Shown in pieces: positions 24,973 to 35,676 of a stretch of 64,000 nucleotides of DNA. The position numbers were made by a program, and so were the translations under genes. Origin of the DNA: Diadema setosum (lineage: Eukaryota > Echinodermata > Echinoidea > Diadematoida > Diadematidae); NCBI GenBank assembly GCA_033980235.1, contig CM067065.1, positions 27,268,155 through 27,332,154 on the forward strand. Reading direction: 5' to 3'. Within the stretch, counting starts at the first letter, position 1. Every line of letters begins with the position of its first letter. The notes under the pieces were generated by a model, which saw only the letters and a list, made by a program, of their open reading frames with translations, did no database searches and was not told where the DNA came from.

Positions 24973-25753
24973 AACCCTAACTAGGCCGGGCTATAAATAG
25001 GTAGATTAAAAAGCGGGGGGGGGGGTCTCCCAGGCCCCCCCCCCCGATCTCGACCGTCGACTGCGCGATCAAGACGAAAATTGGCACACGCATTGCCTTT
25101 GATGTAATCTAAAGTACCATGAAGTTAATTTTTTCAAAAACTATCACATACACTAAATTATGCTAATTTATGCATAATGACATGAAATCAGACAATTTGG
25201 TATAAATCACTAAACAAAGCTCAAAACGGGCACATTTTGCTGTAAATATTCTTTTTAGTGTCCTTAGCAAATGTAAGAGAAAAAATTGCGCAATCAGAAA
25301 AAATTTCCTAAGTATTTTATTCTTTTTTGAATTTCCTATGTATTTCTTTGTTTTTTCGACTTTATGTTTTTCATTGTTTTTTCGATGAAATTTGTTCGTG
25401 ACATTGTTCCGAACAAGAAAATGCATTATTAATTGATTTTAATCAATAAACTCCCAAAATAATCATGCTTTTATGAAGTTTGCCTGTAAACACAGTTTGC
25501 ATTGAAATTGTACACAAATTCACGTTTTTGAGCAATTTTTGATCTGACATTCACGTGCATATTTATGCGCAACTTCGGAACCGCACATCCGGGCATCGCA
25601 AATTTGGTATCAAAAGATGCGGAAGACTCGAAAGAAAAAAGTCATGAAACGTCGCGGCGATAGCTTCTCGCGATAGCGATACATCGCGCGAAACGTCGAG
25701 GGGGGGGCCTCGGAGGCCCCCCCCCCCCCCCCCCCCCCGGCCTAGTTAGGGTT
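24973..25753. mobile_element. 780-bp MITE with AACCCTAACTAGGCCGG termini
   Basis: Perfect 17-bp inverted ends (24973-24989 and 25737-25753) are followed inward by long G and C runs. The interior is AT-rich without an ORF of interest. It lies in kif3b intron 1 and abuts the Tc1-like remnant. The target duplication is unclear. Confidence 0.75.
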
Positions 25754-25759
25754 TTAAAA

Positions 25760-26137
25760 CAAAGAAGAACTTGACATGCACAGCATCTTGGTCACTGAAT
25801 CAACAGTCACACACAAAAGCACTTTCCATCATCCAAAAATGGCCACTGAATGGACAACATTTTTAAACAACCAACATTGATCCAAGCTCTCCAGGAGGAA
25901 TTGACAGAACTTCCCCAGGACTACGCCAGACAGCTTGTCCAGAGCATGGGTCAGAGATGCCTGGAATGTGTCCAGGCAGGAGGAGGACCCTACACATGAT
26001 TGAAATTAATGTTTGTGACTGCTTTTTTCGGCTTGTGACACTGATTTTTGCGTAAAACTTGTAAGGCTCATTCTGTTACATTTTGTGACTTTTGATTCAG
26101 TGACCAAGATGCTGTGCGTGCCATTTTTTCCTTTGTA
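25760..26137 (+). mobile_element. internally deleted Tc1/mariner-like element
   Basis: Inverted ends of roughly 50-60 bp share the core CACAGCATCTTGGTCACTGA (25780-25799 and its reverse complement near 26096-26115). Between them only the 3' part of a transposase gene remains. It sits in kif3b intron 1. Confidence 0.8.
25850..25999 (+). pseudogene. Tc1-like transposase C-terminal remnant
   Basis: The 49-residue frame contains IQALQEELTELPQDYARQLV and SMGQRCLECVQAGGG, ending PYT. This matches the pattern at the end of Tc1-family transposases (an ALxEEW-like start, LPQ, then SMxxRCxxVxxxGGxxxY). The catalytic DDE core is absent, so the fragment cannot be active. The apparent ATG is incidental. 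Confidence 0.75.
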
Positions 26138-26774
26138 ATAAAGATAATCACTTGCTACTGTATCTGGTATGTGATTACGAATGGATATTGCAGCATACCT
26201 ACGTAGAAAAATTGTTTATTTCTAGAGGATGGATTTTTGTGCGCGGCCTTTGACAGAAGTGGGTACTTTCTTTTGCTGTCCAGTGTACAATGTACATGTA
26301 CTGTATTGAAATCTGTGATAATAACCAGGTTCCACCTGGTTTGAACATAAGACTATGACATAATCACTCCAAATTGAATAGTAGGGAATTATTTTGTAGG
26401 TTACTGTACACTGCATTGCTCCAATCAGAATGTCTCTTAATACATTGTACAGTGTTTATGTACAAGGTGGCATCTATTTTTAGAAACTTCCCTGGACCAC
26501 TCTCTATGCAGATTTAAGCTCCAACCCCCAGCATAAAATGTGAAGTTAGAAGTTATATAGATTGGAAAAACAGAATTCTTTCTCAAAGCATGACTACCTT
26601 CGTGTCTCAGAATAACGTGTCACACAGGGGGTTTCCATCATGGCAAATAAAGAGTTAAACGGGAGATTCTCCTACATGTACCTGGACACCCTACGTGTAT
26701 ACTCTGATCAACATTTTGAGAAAATGGCTCAAAAAGACTCTCTGCATATTCAGTAAAAACTCAATTAGACTTAC

Positions 26775-26777
26775 CAT
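26775..26777 (-). CDS. kif3b: kif3b coding exon 1 (start codon only)
   Basis: On the minus strand the sequence reads GGAAATCATG followed directly by the donor GTAAGTC, so this exon would contribute only the ATG plus 5' UTR. Exon 2 begins right after a strong acceptor with TCG AAA AAG, giving a protein that starts [11 protein letters not shown]. That agrees with the short MSK-type N-termini of KIF3B/KRP95 proteins. The UTR upstream (rising coordinates, to perhaps 26830) is not delimited. The alternative, an ATG in frame at 24794, would require reading through a polypyrimidine tract and acceptor, so I prefer this exon. It is a prediction from the splice signal and the family N-terminus. Confidence 0.7.
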
Positions 26778-27279
26778 GATTTCCAACTGGCTCGGCAGCC
26801 TCCTAGTGCTACTGTGAACTGAACCTTGTGAGAGCCTCAGATATCATGCCAGTCTTTACACGGAACTTCTGGAAAAAAAAAAAAATGGGGGGGGGGATGG
26901 CATGCATTTTTAGAACATGTGCACAATGGCCCAAATTCACGAAGGTGGTACAAATGAAACCATGGTAAAAAACCATGGACAAAAATCATGAAGCGCCAAG
27001 TGTCACACGGAATATTTCTGAACGAAATCAGTAATTTCGTAGACAAAAATGGTTAATGACCGCTTCGTGAACGAAATTATCAATATCATTTCAATAATGA
27101 AATTATTATTTCATGGACGAAATGTCCATTTAGTTTAACAATATAAAATGTGACCATGCATCACAAAATGAACAAAAAGTCGCACACACTGATTTTGTGT
27201 TAGGACTGAAAATACAATGTTATAGGTGAAATTGGTCAACCCAGCCGATCTTGACGTTTTCAGTCTTCTCCTACATTAT

Positions 27280-29632
27280 TAGGTGATCCGAGTATCCTCT
27301 CGGATCACCTATTGTATCTGTACGGATTCTTTCTTCTTCTTTATTTCTTTCTCCTCAAATCTTGTGTAGAGGTTAACTCAAAAAGTCCCCTACCTATCAC
27401 TTTCAAACTTATACCATGTATGTATCATGTCATAAGGACGACAGATCTAGTGTATCAATGTGATCAGTTAACCGTGACGTCATTATGACGTCATTATCTG
27501 AAATCACGTTTACATCAATATCTCATTAATGGAACGGAATTTTTGAATGAAATTAACATATCATATAGTTCAAGTCAAGGTCTATTGATATATTTCATAA
27601 AATTTAGTCACGTTCATACTAAACGAGCGCGTACGCGCGCGTTGAAGTTTAAACATGCTCTAATCAACCTCAAAATTGTTTTGCACACGTTTCAGGTCAT
27701 TTACAGCATTTCAAAAAAAATCGACGGACGCGTACGCGCGCGCGCATATACGCACCTACAGCTCATATTTAATAGAAATTTCCCGTTTTATTGCACGGAT
27801 CGAATGTCTAAAATGTCAAGGAATACTTCTACCAAGTTTCAAGTCGATCCGACTCAATATGACGTCATACGGGCCCATCAAAGTTGAAATTCCGCGCGCG
27901 CGTCAATGGCGATATACAGTGCAACCATGCCAAAAATCCGCCAATTTTAAGTCCGATTTTACTCGTCAGGATGGACGGTGACCCCCCAATTTCTTTACAT
28001 ATTTTGAAAGCTGATGAGTTGTACATGTCATTTCATGGGGTGGCAATGCTGGCAAAATGATTAAAAGATATCTAATTTCTTAATAAAGTAAAAAAAGTAA
28101 ATTTTCAAAATGACGTCATCAAATTTCAAGTTTACTCGAGCGTATCTCACTTATCCTTGGCCAATTTTTACCCAGATTTCAGTATATTGTAGCTTATTGA
28201 ATGCTTTTTCATTAACATAATAACAGTATTTTGATTAGATGACGGCATCATCTCGTAAAAAAGGATTGAAAGTAATCTTGTCAAATTTGACCAGTTTACG
28301 TGTTATCTCTATGGGAGTGCAGTTTTTCAGGAAATGAAAAATTGACATGACTATCTTTATCGAGCACTAGCTCACTTATGCTTCGGTGAATTTCTCCCAG
28401 ATTTTAGTATGTTGTAGCTGAGACTTTGTGCTATCGTAAGTGTGCCCTTCGTTTTTTCATACGATGTCTGCATCACGTCAAAAAACTTGGTTGAAATTAA
28501 AGCTTATCTTCGATGTATTGAAATATTTCTTTCTTTCTGCAACTTTCTTTGCAATAACTCAAGAAAAACATATCTAATCACCCCCATATTTTGCACATGT
28601 TTAGTTCATGTCACGTACATTATTTGATAAAATAACAACTACTTGATCAGACGCCATCTTGGGTATGTAAATTAGGGTCAAAGGTCATAAATGGTTCATC
28701 CTGTATCTAAGTGAATACATGTTCTATCTCTCCCATATTTTGCACACGCAAGGATCATGTTACAAGAATCATTTCACAAAATAACCACTCTTTGCTCAGA
28801 TGCCATCTTGTCTGTGCAAAGTGGGGTCAAAAGGTCATATGTACTTCTTTCTGTTTCTTCGTTATGATGTGTTATCTCTATGGGAGGGAATTTTTCTTGA
28901 TGTGAAAATTGACATGATTGTCTTTATCGAGCACTAGCTCACTTACCCTTCCGTGAATTTTTCTCAGATTTTAATATGTTGTAACTGAGACTTTGCGCTA
29001 TCTTTGAGTGTCCTTTGTTTTTTCATAATCCTGTCGCAATCATGTTAAAATACTTGGTTGAAATTAAAGCTTATCTTCGATGTATTGAGATATTTCTATG
29101 TTTCTGCAACTTTCTTTGCAATAACTCAAGAAAAAAAGCCCCTATCACCCCCATATTGTGCACATGTTTAGTGCATGTCACGTACATTATTTCATAAAAT
29201 AACAACTACTTGATCGGACAACATCTTGGGTATGTAAATTAGGGTCAAAGGTCACAAATGTTTCATCCTGTATCTTGGTGAATACATGTCTTATCTTTCC
29301 CATATTTTGCACACGCAAAGATCATGTTACAAGAATCATTTCACAAAATAACCACTTTTTGCTCAGATGCCATCTAGGTTGTGCAAAGTTGGGTCAAAGG
29401 TCATGCACTTCTTGTTGTATCTTCGTTATAGTGTATACAGATATGGTACCAAAGATGACAGATATGACTCCCTTTTCTAAATGAGAATCCAAACATCACA
29501 CGGCCAATGTCTCTGAACACAGATGAAACCTGCATGGTCATGCCTATTGTGATCAGGACTTGAATCATTGATTAAAAAAAAAAAAAATCGGATCACCTTA
29601 ATTTGTCAGTGATGACAAATTACAATTTCTAG
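27280..29632 (+). mobile_element. Helentron-like rolling-circle element, full-length copy, about 2.35 kb
   Basis: The 5' end is TAGGTGATCCGAG with an 11-bp-arm hairpin (27282-27309). The 3' end has an inverted copy of the 5' tip (CGGATCACCT, 29589-29598), then a 10-bp-arm hairpin TAATTTGTCA/TGACAAATTA (29599-29622), and finishes CTAG 10 nt later. The flanking target reads ACATTAT|TACTAAAA, with no duplication, and matches the unoccupied paralogue near 63100-63140. A 5' tip repeated before a 3' hairpin, a CTAG end and T|T insertion without duplication fit Helentron/Helitron2-type elements. No Rep/helicase gene is present, so the copy is non-autonomous. Confidence 0.75.
29599..29632 (+). other. 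3' hairpin and CTAG terminus of the Helentron-like element
   Basis: Arms TAATTTGTCA and TGACAAATTA enclose the loop GTGA; CAATTTCTAG follows and ends the element. In rolling-circle transposons this hairpin is the replication terminator. The same structure is at 51361-51394, and the hairpin without CTAG is at 55516-55539. Confidence 0.75.
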
Positions 29633-29790
29633 TACTAAAATTTGGGATCATAAAATGGGCAGGAACGTGTGTTTTTTAACAGTTTATCTCGCACATTTTT
29701 TTTTGTAGAATAATGTGATTAGTTGCGTCTTTGGAGTCCACTTTTCATTTCTTAAAAAACCTTGTACACACTCTTCACTTTCAACTGTAA

Positions 29791-31284
29791 GGCCAAGTAA
29801 AAAAAGAAACCAGTTTCTCGTCCTCGCGCGCATCGATTTTGGCCGCCGCATCGATTTTTTTACTATTTACTATTTTCAAAATGGCGCTGAAAATACCAAG
29901 AAATTCATAATTCTCGTCCCAGCCCGCTCCCCGCCCGCATCGATTTTCAGTTGCCGCATCGACTTTTTTGATATTTACTATTTTTTTCGGCCGCCGAAAA
30001 AAAGAAAATCGACAATTCACCTACCAATCGTGATGTCTCATTTCTAATACACCTTGCGTCCTCTACAGCTGGAGTACAGCTGTAGCTTCTGTAGTGCGTA
30101 TGTGTTATAACGCACGCATTTCACACTGCGAGCTCGGCAAGAAGGAATGACCCACAAAGCAGTCGAACTGTAGTTGGATGGGCGCGGGCCTGGGCGGTGA
30201 TGTACAGCGCACTCGGTACGTCGTGAACGCGATAGCGGCAACATTTTTTGCGAACAATCGCTGATATTCCACGCATATTTCGCGCATTGTTCGTATTTTT
30301 CCCGTTTCTCATATTTTAAGCGGATGAATTGTACTATACAAATGCTTGTGAGGATTATGTATCGAGTTTGTATGTATACATTTTCATGTCATTGTGACTA
30401 TATGCATGTGTGTGCCGTGTCGGAAGGTACGGTGCCAGCGCAGAGGCCGTGCCGGCCGCGTATGCGTGTCTGTAGCTGTCAGGGTCCCCATCCCCCTGGT
30501 CTATCAGCTGTCTGCACGCACGCATGAACACATTCGAATGTGTAGAGGCCCAAACACTCTGCTCTGTAACGTTGCATCTGACGGCGATGTATTGTTCTAT
30601 TTTGAAGAGAAAATGAATGCGCTTTCCAGCAAATGTAGAATCATTACATGGGTGTATCTACAAAACAAATACAATGTAACTTTTCCACGGACTCTGGTTT
30701 GTCTCGTATTTCTGCGGGGTACTTTCAGTCAAGTGGGCACACACTCACCAATAGGGGTGAAAACCCCTCCCACTGCCACCCCTCAGCCCTGGCGCACAGC
30801 CCTACGCCGCAAATGGGCCACACTTAAAACCCATAACTCTGAGGGGCCGGTTATTTGCTTGCCATAGCCATCAGGGTAGCCTTCCCTGATGCCCCACCTA
30901 TCCGGGGTGTCACTGCTCTATTCGCAGTCGTCACCTGGCCTCTCCCAAGCGTCTCAAAGAAAAAGCAAATGTATTTCTGCATGCATGAAGTTTATATTAT
31001 ATCTATTTGTTTGAAAATGCACAGAGTGCAGGCAAGACATACACTTTGGACCTGGTCTCTCATAACACAGCTACCAGAGTGATATTTCATTTCATAAATT
31101 GGATATAGAAAATACATATAAAGCCCTCTCTCGTTAACTTTCTCAGAATTACCGGACGAGAAACACATATTACTTTTATTTTGACAATCCTCAAAAAAAT
31201 AATAAGATATCAAATAGTAAGGGCCTCCCTCATCGCCTTGCTCAAAAAACCCGGACGAGAAACTACTTTCTTTTTTTACTTGGC
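29791..31284. mobile_element. PIF/Harbinger-like non-autonomous element, 1.5 kb
   Basis: Inverted ends of about 35 bp read GGCCAAGTAAAAAAAGAAA and then AGTTTCTCGTCC. TAA lies immediately outside both ends (29788-29790 and 31285-31287), as expected for the 3-bp target duplication of this superfamily. The interior has a direct repeat with CGCATCGATTTT (29830-29995) and a CpG-rich stretch from about 30050 to 30960 that encodes nothing I recognise. Confidence 0.7.
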
Positions 31285-31849
31285 CTAATAACTTTAGAAA
31301 GGATGATGCTACCGCTTTGAAAGTTGGCATTAATAATGGACAGAATGTTCTAATGAGGCCTGCTCAATTTCGATATAATCTGATAATCCCTTCATTGCTG
31401 TTACTCCAGCGGTTTACATCCTGTTTTTTGTCCCATTCATCGCACAGCCAGCATGGCTAGGTGAAGATTAAGCGCTTGAATAGACACTGTACTTCAGAGC
31501 CTCTTTTCTCAGTTCACACTTTTCCCGAGTGTGCTCTTTCTTTCCAATATATTTAGATAGGTTAGGAGAGTCCATTTGATTTGAGTTATACATCATTTCA
31601 AAGCTTAAAGTCTGCTCTTTCAGAATATGCTCTTAACTAACATTTCATGTCTGGCGACTTTCTGTTTGTTTCGTGAGGCAGGGTCACAAATGTTGTCATA
31701 TCGCCACAAATAATCATTTCATTGACAAAATTTAATTCGTATATTCCATGCAACACACAGTTGGTGCTCCATCAGACCATGGTTTTTGTCCATGGCTTAA
31801 ACCATGGTTTCATTTGGAGATCTACCACCTTTGTGAATTCAGGCCAGCA

Positions 31850-33060
31850 ATGTGTATGAATTTGTAATATACAATGTACAAAATAGCCTACATATGTAGG
31901 CCTAGTTAACAGTGACATCTAGGCATCTGCTCATAACAAGCTTATTTTGTTAATGTTATAAACTTAGACCAGTCTAATACACGCTGTATTTAATACACAC
32001 CATCACTAGCCTTTTGACAAGGCCCTCGCTCTAGCCTCCTTGCTGTTTGCTGCCGTGGTGAGCGGAATGGGGGCAAACGAAGTGTCAGTGAGCTCACCCG
32101 AGTTGGACAGTGGGATGGTCTTCTTTCGAGATCTGATTAGCATCCTATCAAGCTTTGTTCAGATGTTTGGCCTTTGCCTTCGTCTAGACTAGACCTCTAG
32201 TCTAACCTTAACTACTAGTATACACAGCCCAGTCGCTGTACTATACAGCGTAGGCCTACTAACAGCGTCTGGTAGCTGGTCGGGCTAGTCTAACCAAGAC
32301 GTTTTAGCTTTTTTGCCTAAAAGTTTTGATCCCAGAATTGAAGAGCAAAACTCGACTTTGAACCTACATTGTACAACCTGCATGTCTGTCAGCCGGCCCT
32401 ACTAGCCCGATTCGCATACTGCGAATGCATGCCACGGACCTCCACTGCAGCTGAGAAAAATGTTCTAACTTCTACTTCAGGCCGTAAGGCGTAAGAATAA
32501 GATAAATTTGCCCCATATTCGATAGTAAACCGGTCTACAGCGTATGTAAACTCATACTCAAAAGTGACAAATATTGCAACGTATGGGACTGAGGGAGTAA
32601 CGTCCAATCGATTTTGCGGTGATCCATCAACACCCGTTGCCAATCCTAACTTCAGAAATCACGAAGCTGCCAACAGAATAAGCGACTATTACTTAAATGC
32701 GCCATCATTCATACTTACGAAAATAATTGCCTATTTCCGTCAACAATTCCTAGATTGCCTCCATGTTCATATTCCCCCACAAGGCTGTCACATAGAACAG
32801 ATTTTGACAACTGCGGAATGTCCTCGGGATGTACTAGAGTCATTTCTTCAGCAGTTTGCTGCCCTCTGCGACAAGATTTGTAGAACAATATTATTGCGGA
32901 TTCTGTACGAACTTTGAGCAAGACACTGTCCAGTGTATTAAAACCATTAGCGCTGCTAATAGACAAGTGTTGAGGCTGATTTTTTTTTTTTTGACCCTTT
33001 CCAATATAAAATGAAAAAAAAAAACTGCTATAATAACATTTTACAATAATTCTTATATAA
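31850..33060. other. single-copy-looking stretch without an identifiable gene
   Basis: Base composition is more balanced than in the neighbours and no repeats are visible. Two short reading frames overlap on opposite strands (plus 32564-32917, 117 codons; minus 32389-32643, 84 codons). Neither shows a family motif. A UTR or an unrecognised exon is possible. Confidence 0.3.
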
Positions 33061-33448
33061 CTTGCCGGATTGTATTTGATGTGAGAAATAAATCAAGGGG
33101 GGAGGGGGTTGCCCAGTCGCCCTCCCTCCACATTTTTTTTTTGTTTTGTTTTTTTGTTGTTTTTTTTTTGTTTTTTTTAGCACCCGACGCGTCGGGCTTA
33201 CGAATGAAACCTGGAATTGCCCCACTCCCCACACTTCTGAAAACGTGGCACCAGCCAGGACATGCATGTGGATTTTCTACAATCTGATTTTCAACCACAG
33301 AACTATCACAATAATCTTCCAAAGCAGGCTGCTATGGAGTGGCTAAGAAAGTGACTTATTGATGATGACGATTATCATGCACGTCTCTACCTGTTTTTTA
33401 AGTCAAAATGAATAAAAAGATAGATAAATAAAAAATTAGTAGGTAAAC

Positions 33449-33703
33449 TGAAGAGTTTGTTCGCAAAAACCGATAAGTCCATATTTGCCAAATGGAGATA
33501 TTTGCGATTAAAGGTCAAGAAAAATAAAGAGAATACTAAGAAATTTTCTGCTTCTTTTGACCATAACTTCAAAAATGTACCTTTTATGTTGTGACCAATA
33601 TATTTTATATAATTTAAAAAGTATTATTTTGTACTTTATGACAGAGACCGTACTTCAAAATCTTCAAAAATGAATTTATCGGTTTTTGCGAACAAACTCT
33701 TCA
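33449..33703. mobile_element. MITE with TGAAGAGTTTGTTCGC ends, copy 1
   Basis: About 255 bp with long inverted ends (TGAAGAGTTTGTTCGCAAAA and its inverted copy, continuing through ACCGATAAGTCCAT). It is the same family as 35677-36181, 35835-36082 and 56745-56993. Confidence 0.85.
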
Positions 33704-33719
33704 ACTATATTTGAACAGA

Positions 33720-35222
33720 TGGTACAGTTTTGGTTGAGATGAGGAATCAAAATTCCAAGTCCCTTTTTTTTCTGATTATCTTTTGAGAAAGTGAGAAACC
33801 TCTAATGAAATAATCTTGATTATATAGGCCTATACAGTCAGTCCGCAGCACGTATGCTAATGAGCCGATCCGGCAAGATTTATTCAGCACTCTCGTTGAC
33901 GATCTTTGCGTTCGAAAGGTGTCTCGTCGTGCGAGATTTTGCGAGACTTTGATAGGGCTATGGTTTTCACAGTGTGGCGACTTGTACATACATTCGTCAT
34001 GGCTACAAGTCACGGTAAATTGTTCTCCAGACTTTGATCTTTATTTTGATATTCAATTTGCGTATAACATCGGATCTTATCATGACTATATAATCAGTTG
34101 AATTTGCGTAAATTTTACCTGCTTTTCACGGAAGATTTTGTCGTCTAAAGTTCTTTTTTGGTTCCTGACCGGATTAAGAAACTGTTGCTGATTTTGGCTT
34201 TTTCGCAGAGAAGAAACCTAGATGCTCATCATATATTGGAGTCAAGGAGACGCAAGCATGATTTATACTAGTTTTTCCGTTTTGAAATGTCTGTAAAATT
34301 CACTCCTAAGCCGGAAGTATGCTCCACACAAAGTGTACAGTGGCGCGAAAGAGCTCTCTCATTGGACAGTGCTTGCATTCAGCGCTTGAACTACACGCGT
34401 GCCAAGAAACCGCAAGTGGCATGAAACCGTTATGTAGCAGCGTAATGACGTAATGCAAGCGCTGAATGCAAGCGCTGTCCAATGAGAGAGCTTACTCTTG
34501 AGATTACACGGTTTCAAGCTGATCAGCACTGACATCGATGTATATTTTACTGGTTCCTGACCGGATTAAGCAACAAATTGTCAAGATATTTGCATGGATA
34601 CAAAGATTAGGAGATGGACTACCAAATAAAGCATTTTCATTGAGACGCAAGGTGAATTTGATATTTTTTTGACGTCTTGAACGTGTACTGCACGAAGTAC
34701 TTTTTTCATCATTTTTCAAGCTCAAATTACGGTATGATATTTTTCATTTACAATAATTTGAGTAACATGTGACGATAGGTTACATATTTTCCTTGAATTT
34801 GATACCAAATTTGTGAACATAAGGTGTATTTTTGTTGCCGAAAGCCCAAGGACAAAATCCCCTTACACAGCTCATTACGTATGCGAGCCTAGAGCGGGCT
34901 TGCATACGAGTTGAATAAATACGAGCGAATTATCGGATGCTGCGGACTGACTGTATATAAAAAACACTCCTAAATAGAAGTTATTCAAAGTTCATATGAT
35001 GCAAAGTGGTTTGAAATGGTTAAGATTTCCAAAACAAAGCGATCGTAAAGATTGGACCCACCATTCATTAGAATCACTTTGTTTTACTTTTCTTTTACCA
35101 TTTCAGAAGTGCTTTTCTTCAAGAATGAATTTTTCTTTGACGATATTATGCTGGGTTTTTTTTTGTGGCTTTCTGAATATCTCTAAAAAAGTTGAAGGCT
35201 GAATCGTCACCTCAACCAAACG
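33720..35222. mobile_element. fold-back element split by a TA-inserted MITE
   Basis: The ends GTACAGTTTTGGTTGAGATG and (reverse-complemented) CGTTTGGTTGAGGTGACGAT are related to the fold-back at 9300-9689. The middle is occupied by the 33833-34955 element. Confidence 0.5.
33833..34955. mobile_element. 1.12-kb TA-flanked TIR element
   Basis: The ends are perfect 18-bp inverted copies (TACAGTCAGTCCGCAGCA), with TA directly outside on both sides, pointing to the Tc1/mariner superfamily. Inside, GGTTCCTGACCGGATTAAG occurs twice as a direct repeat (near 34160 and 34550). An inverted pair around TCTCATTGGACAG and TGTCCAATGAGAG forms a hairpin near 34355-34490. No transposase is present. Confidence 0.8.
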
Positions 35223-35676
35223 GGGCCTTATACTATCGTACCATCTCTTTCAATGTACTCACCTCTAGGGCTAAAATGACATTGTATAATAAGATTTGGC
35301 CAGGGGGGGAGGGGGGGGGGGGCACCAGTTTCGAATGCACCGATGGAATAAACCTTCGATTGACCGGATGGGATGGACTCAACTGCTTAATCCCACTAAA
35401 ATCTGTTGTTTGCATTATGGAAAGTTTTGTTTCGTGTTTCCAGTAATGTGGAAATGTGTAAATGATTTTTTTTTTTCATGCATGATATTGATGAATGGAA
35501 TATAAACATATTGGTATAATGTGTCAGTACGTTATACGCTCAGCAAAAAAGTGACCACTTTTCAGGTTCATTTCTCACAGATTACTTAGTTAAGAATATA
35601 GGGGTGTATTTGGTGTAACATATCAAAGGTAATTCGCATTGGCTCTGAAACTGGTAGGTCAGTAATAATTATTATA

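Larger units (their letters stand above)
1..26777 (-). other. kif3b: kif3b (KRP95-type kinesin-II) gene, 5' portion
   Basis: This is the span of the gene from its start codon to the window edge; transcription runs right to left. Five coding exons join in one frame: 26777-26775, 24743-24553, 6850-6726, 5901-5777 and 43-1. The intron phases are 0, 2, 1 and 0, and each junction has a GT donor and an AG acceptor. Kinesin-II (KIF3A/KIF3B/KAP) is the anterograde intraflagellar transport motor, which carries cargo to the plus ends of ciliary microtubules. Residues typical of KIF3B rather than KIF3A include [16 protein letters not shown] and the VRNPKGT segment. The remaining motor domain, stalk and tail lie beyond position 1. 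No promoter can be placed with confidence upstream of 26777. Confidence 0.93.
27149..31688 (+). mobile_element. core TIR element, copy 1, split by two later insertions
   Basis: It begins TGTGACCATGCATCACA and ends with the inverted GTGAGGCAGGGTCACA. When the Helentron-like (27280-29632) and Harbinger-like (29791-31284) insertions are skipped, the pieces 27149-27279, 29633-29790 and 31285-31688 line up in order with the uninterrupted copy at 62706-63256 read on the other strand. This defines both later insertions. Confidence 0.8.
26929..31845. mobile_element. outer TIR element of a nested insertion complex
   Basis: The left end reads AAATTCACGAAGGTGGTA and carries AATGAAACCATGG. The right end, reverse-complemented, reads GAATTCACAAAGGTGGTA and the same AATGAAACCATGG. 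Weaker similarity continues for about 100 bp. GGCC flanks both ends and may be the target duplication. Everything between about 27149 and 31688 is later insertion. Confidence 0.65.

Noticed and set aside
30394..30867. A 157-codon plus-strand frame.
   Set aside because: It has no recognisable domain, lies wholly inside a TIR element, and its length is unremarkable for GC-rich DNA. It is kept only as a point to check.
32389..32917. Overlapping frames of 84 (minus) and 117 (plus) codons in single-copy DNA.
   Set aside because: No family motif or splice context supports either; the overlap on opposite strands means at most one could be real.
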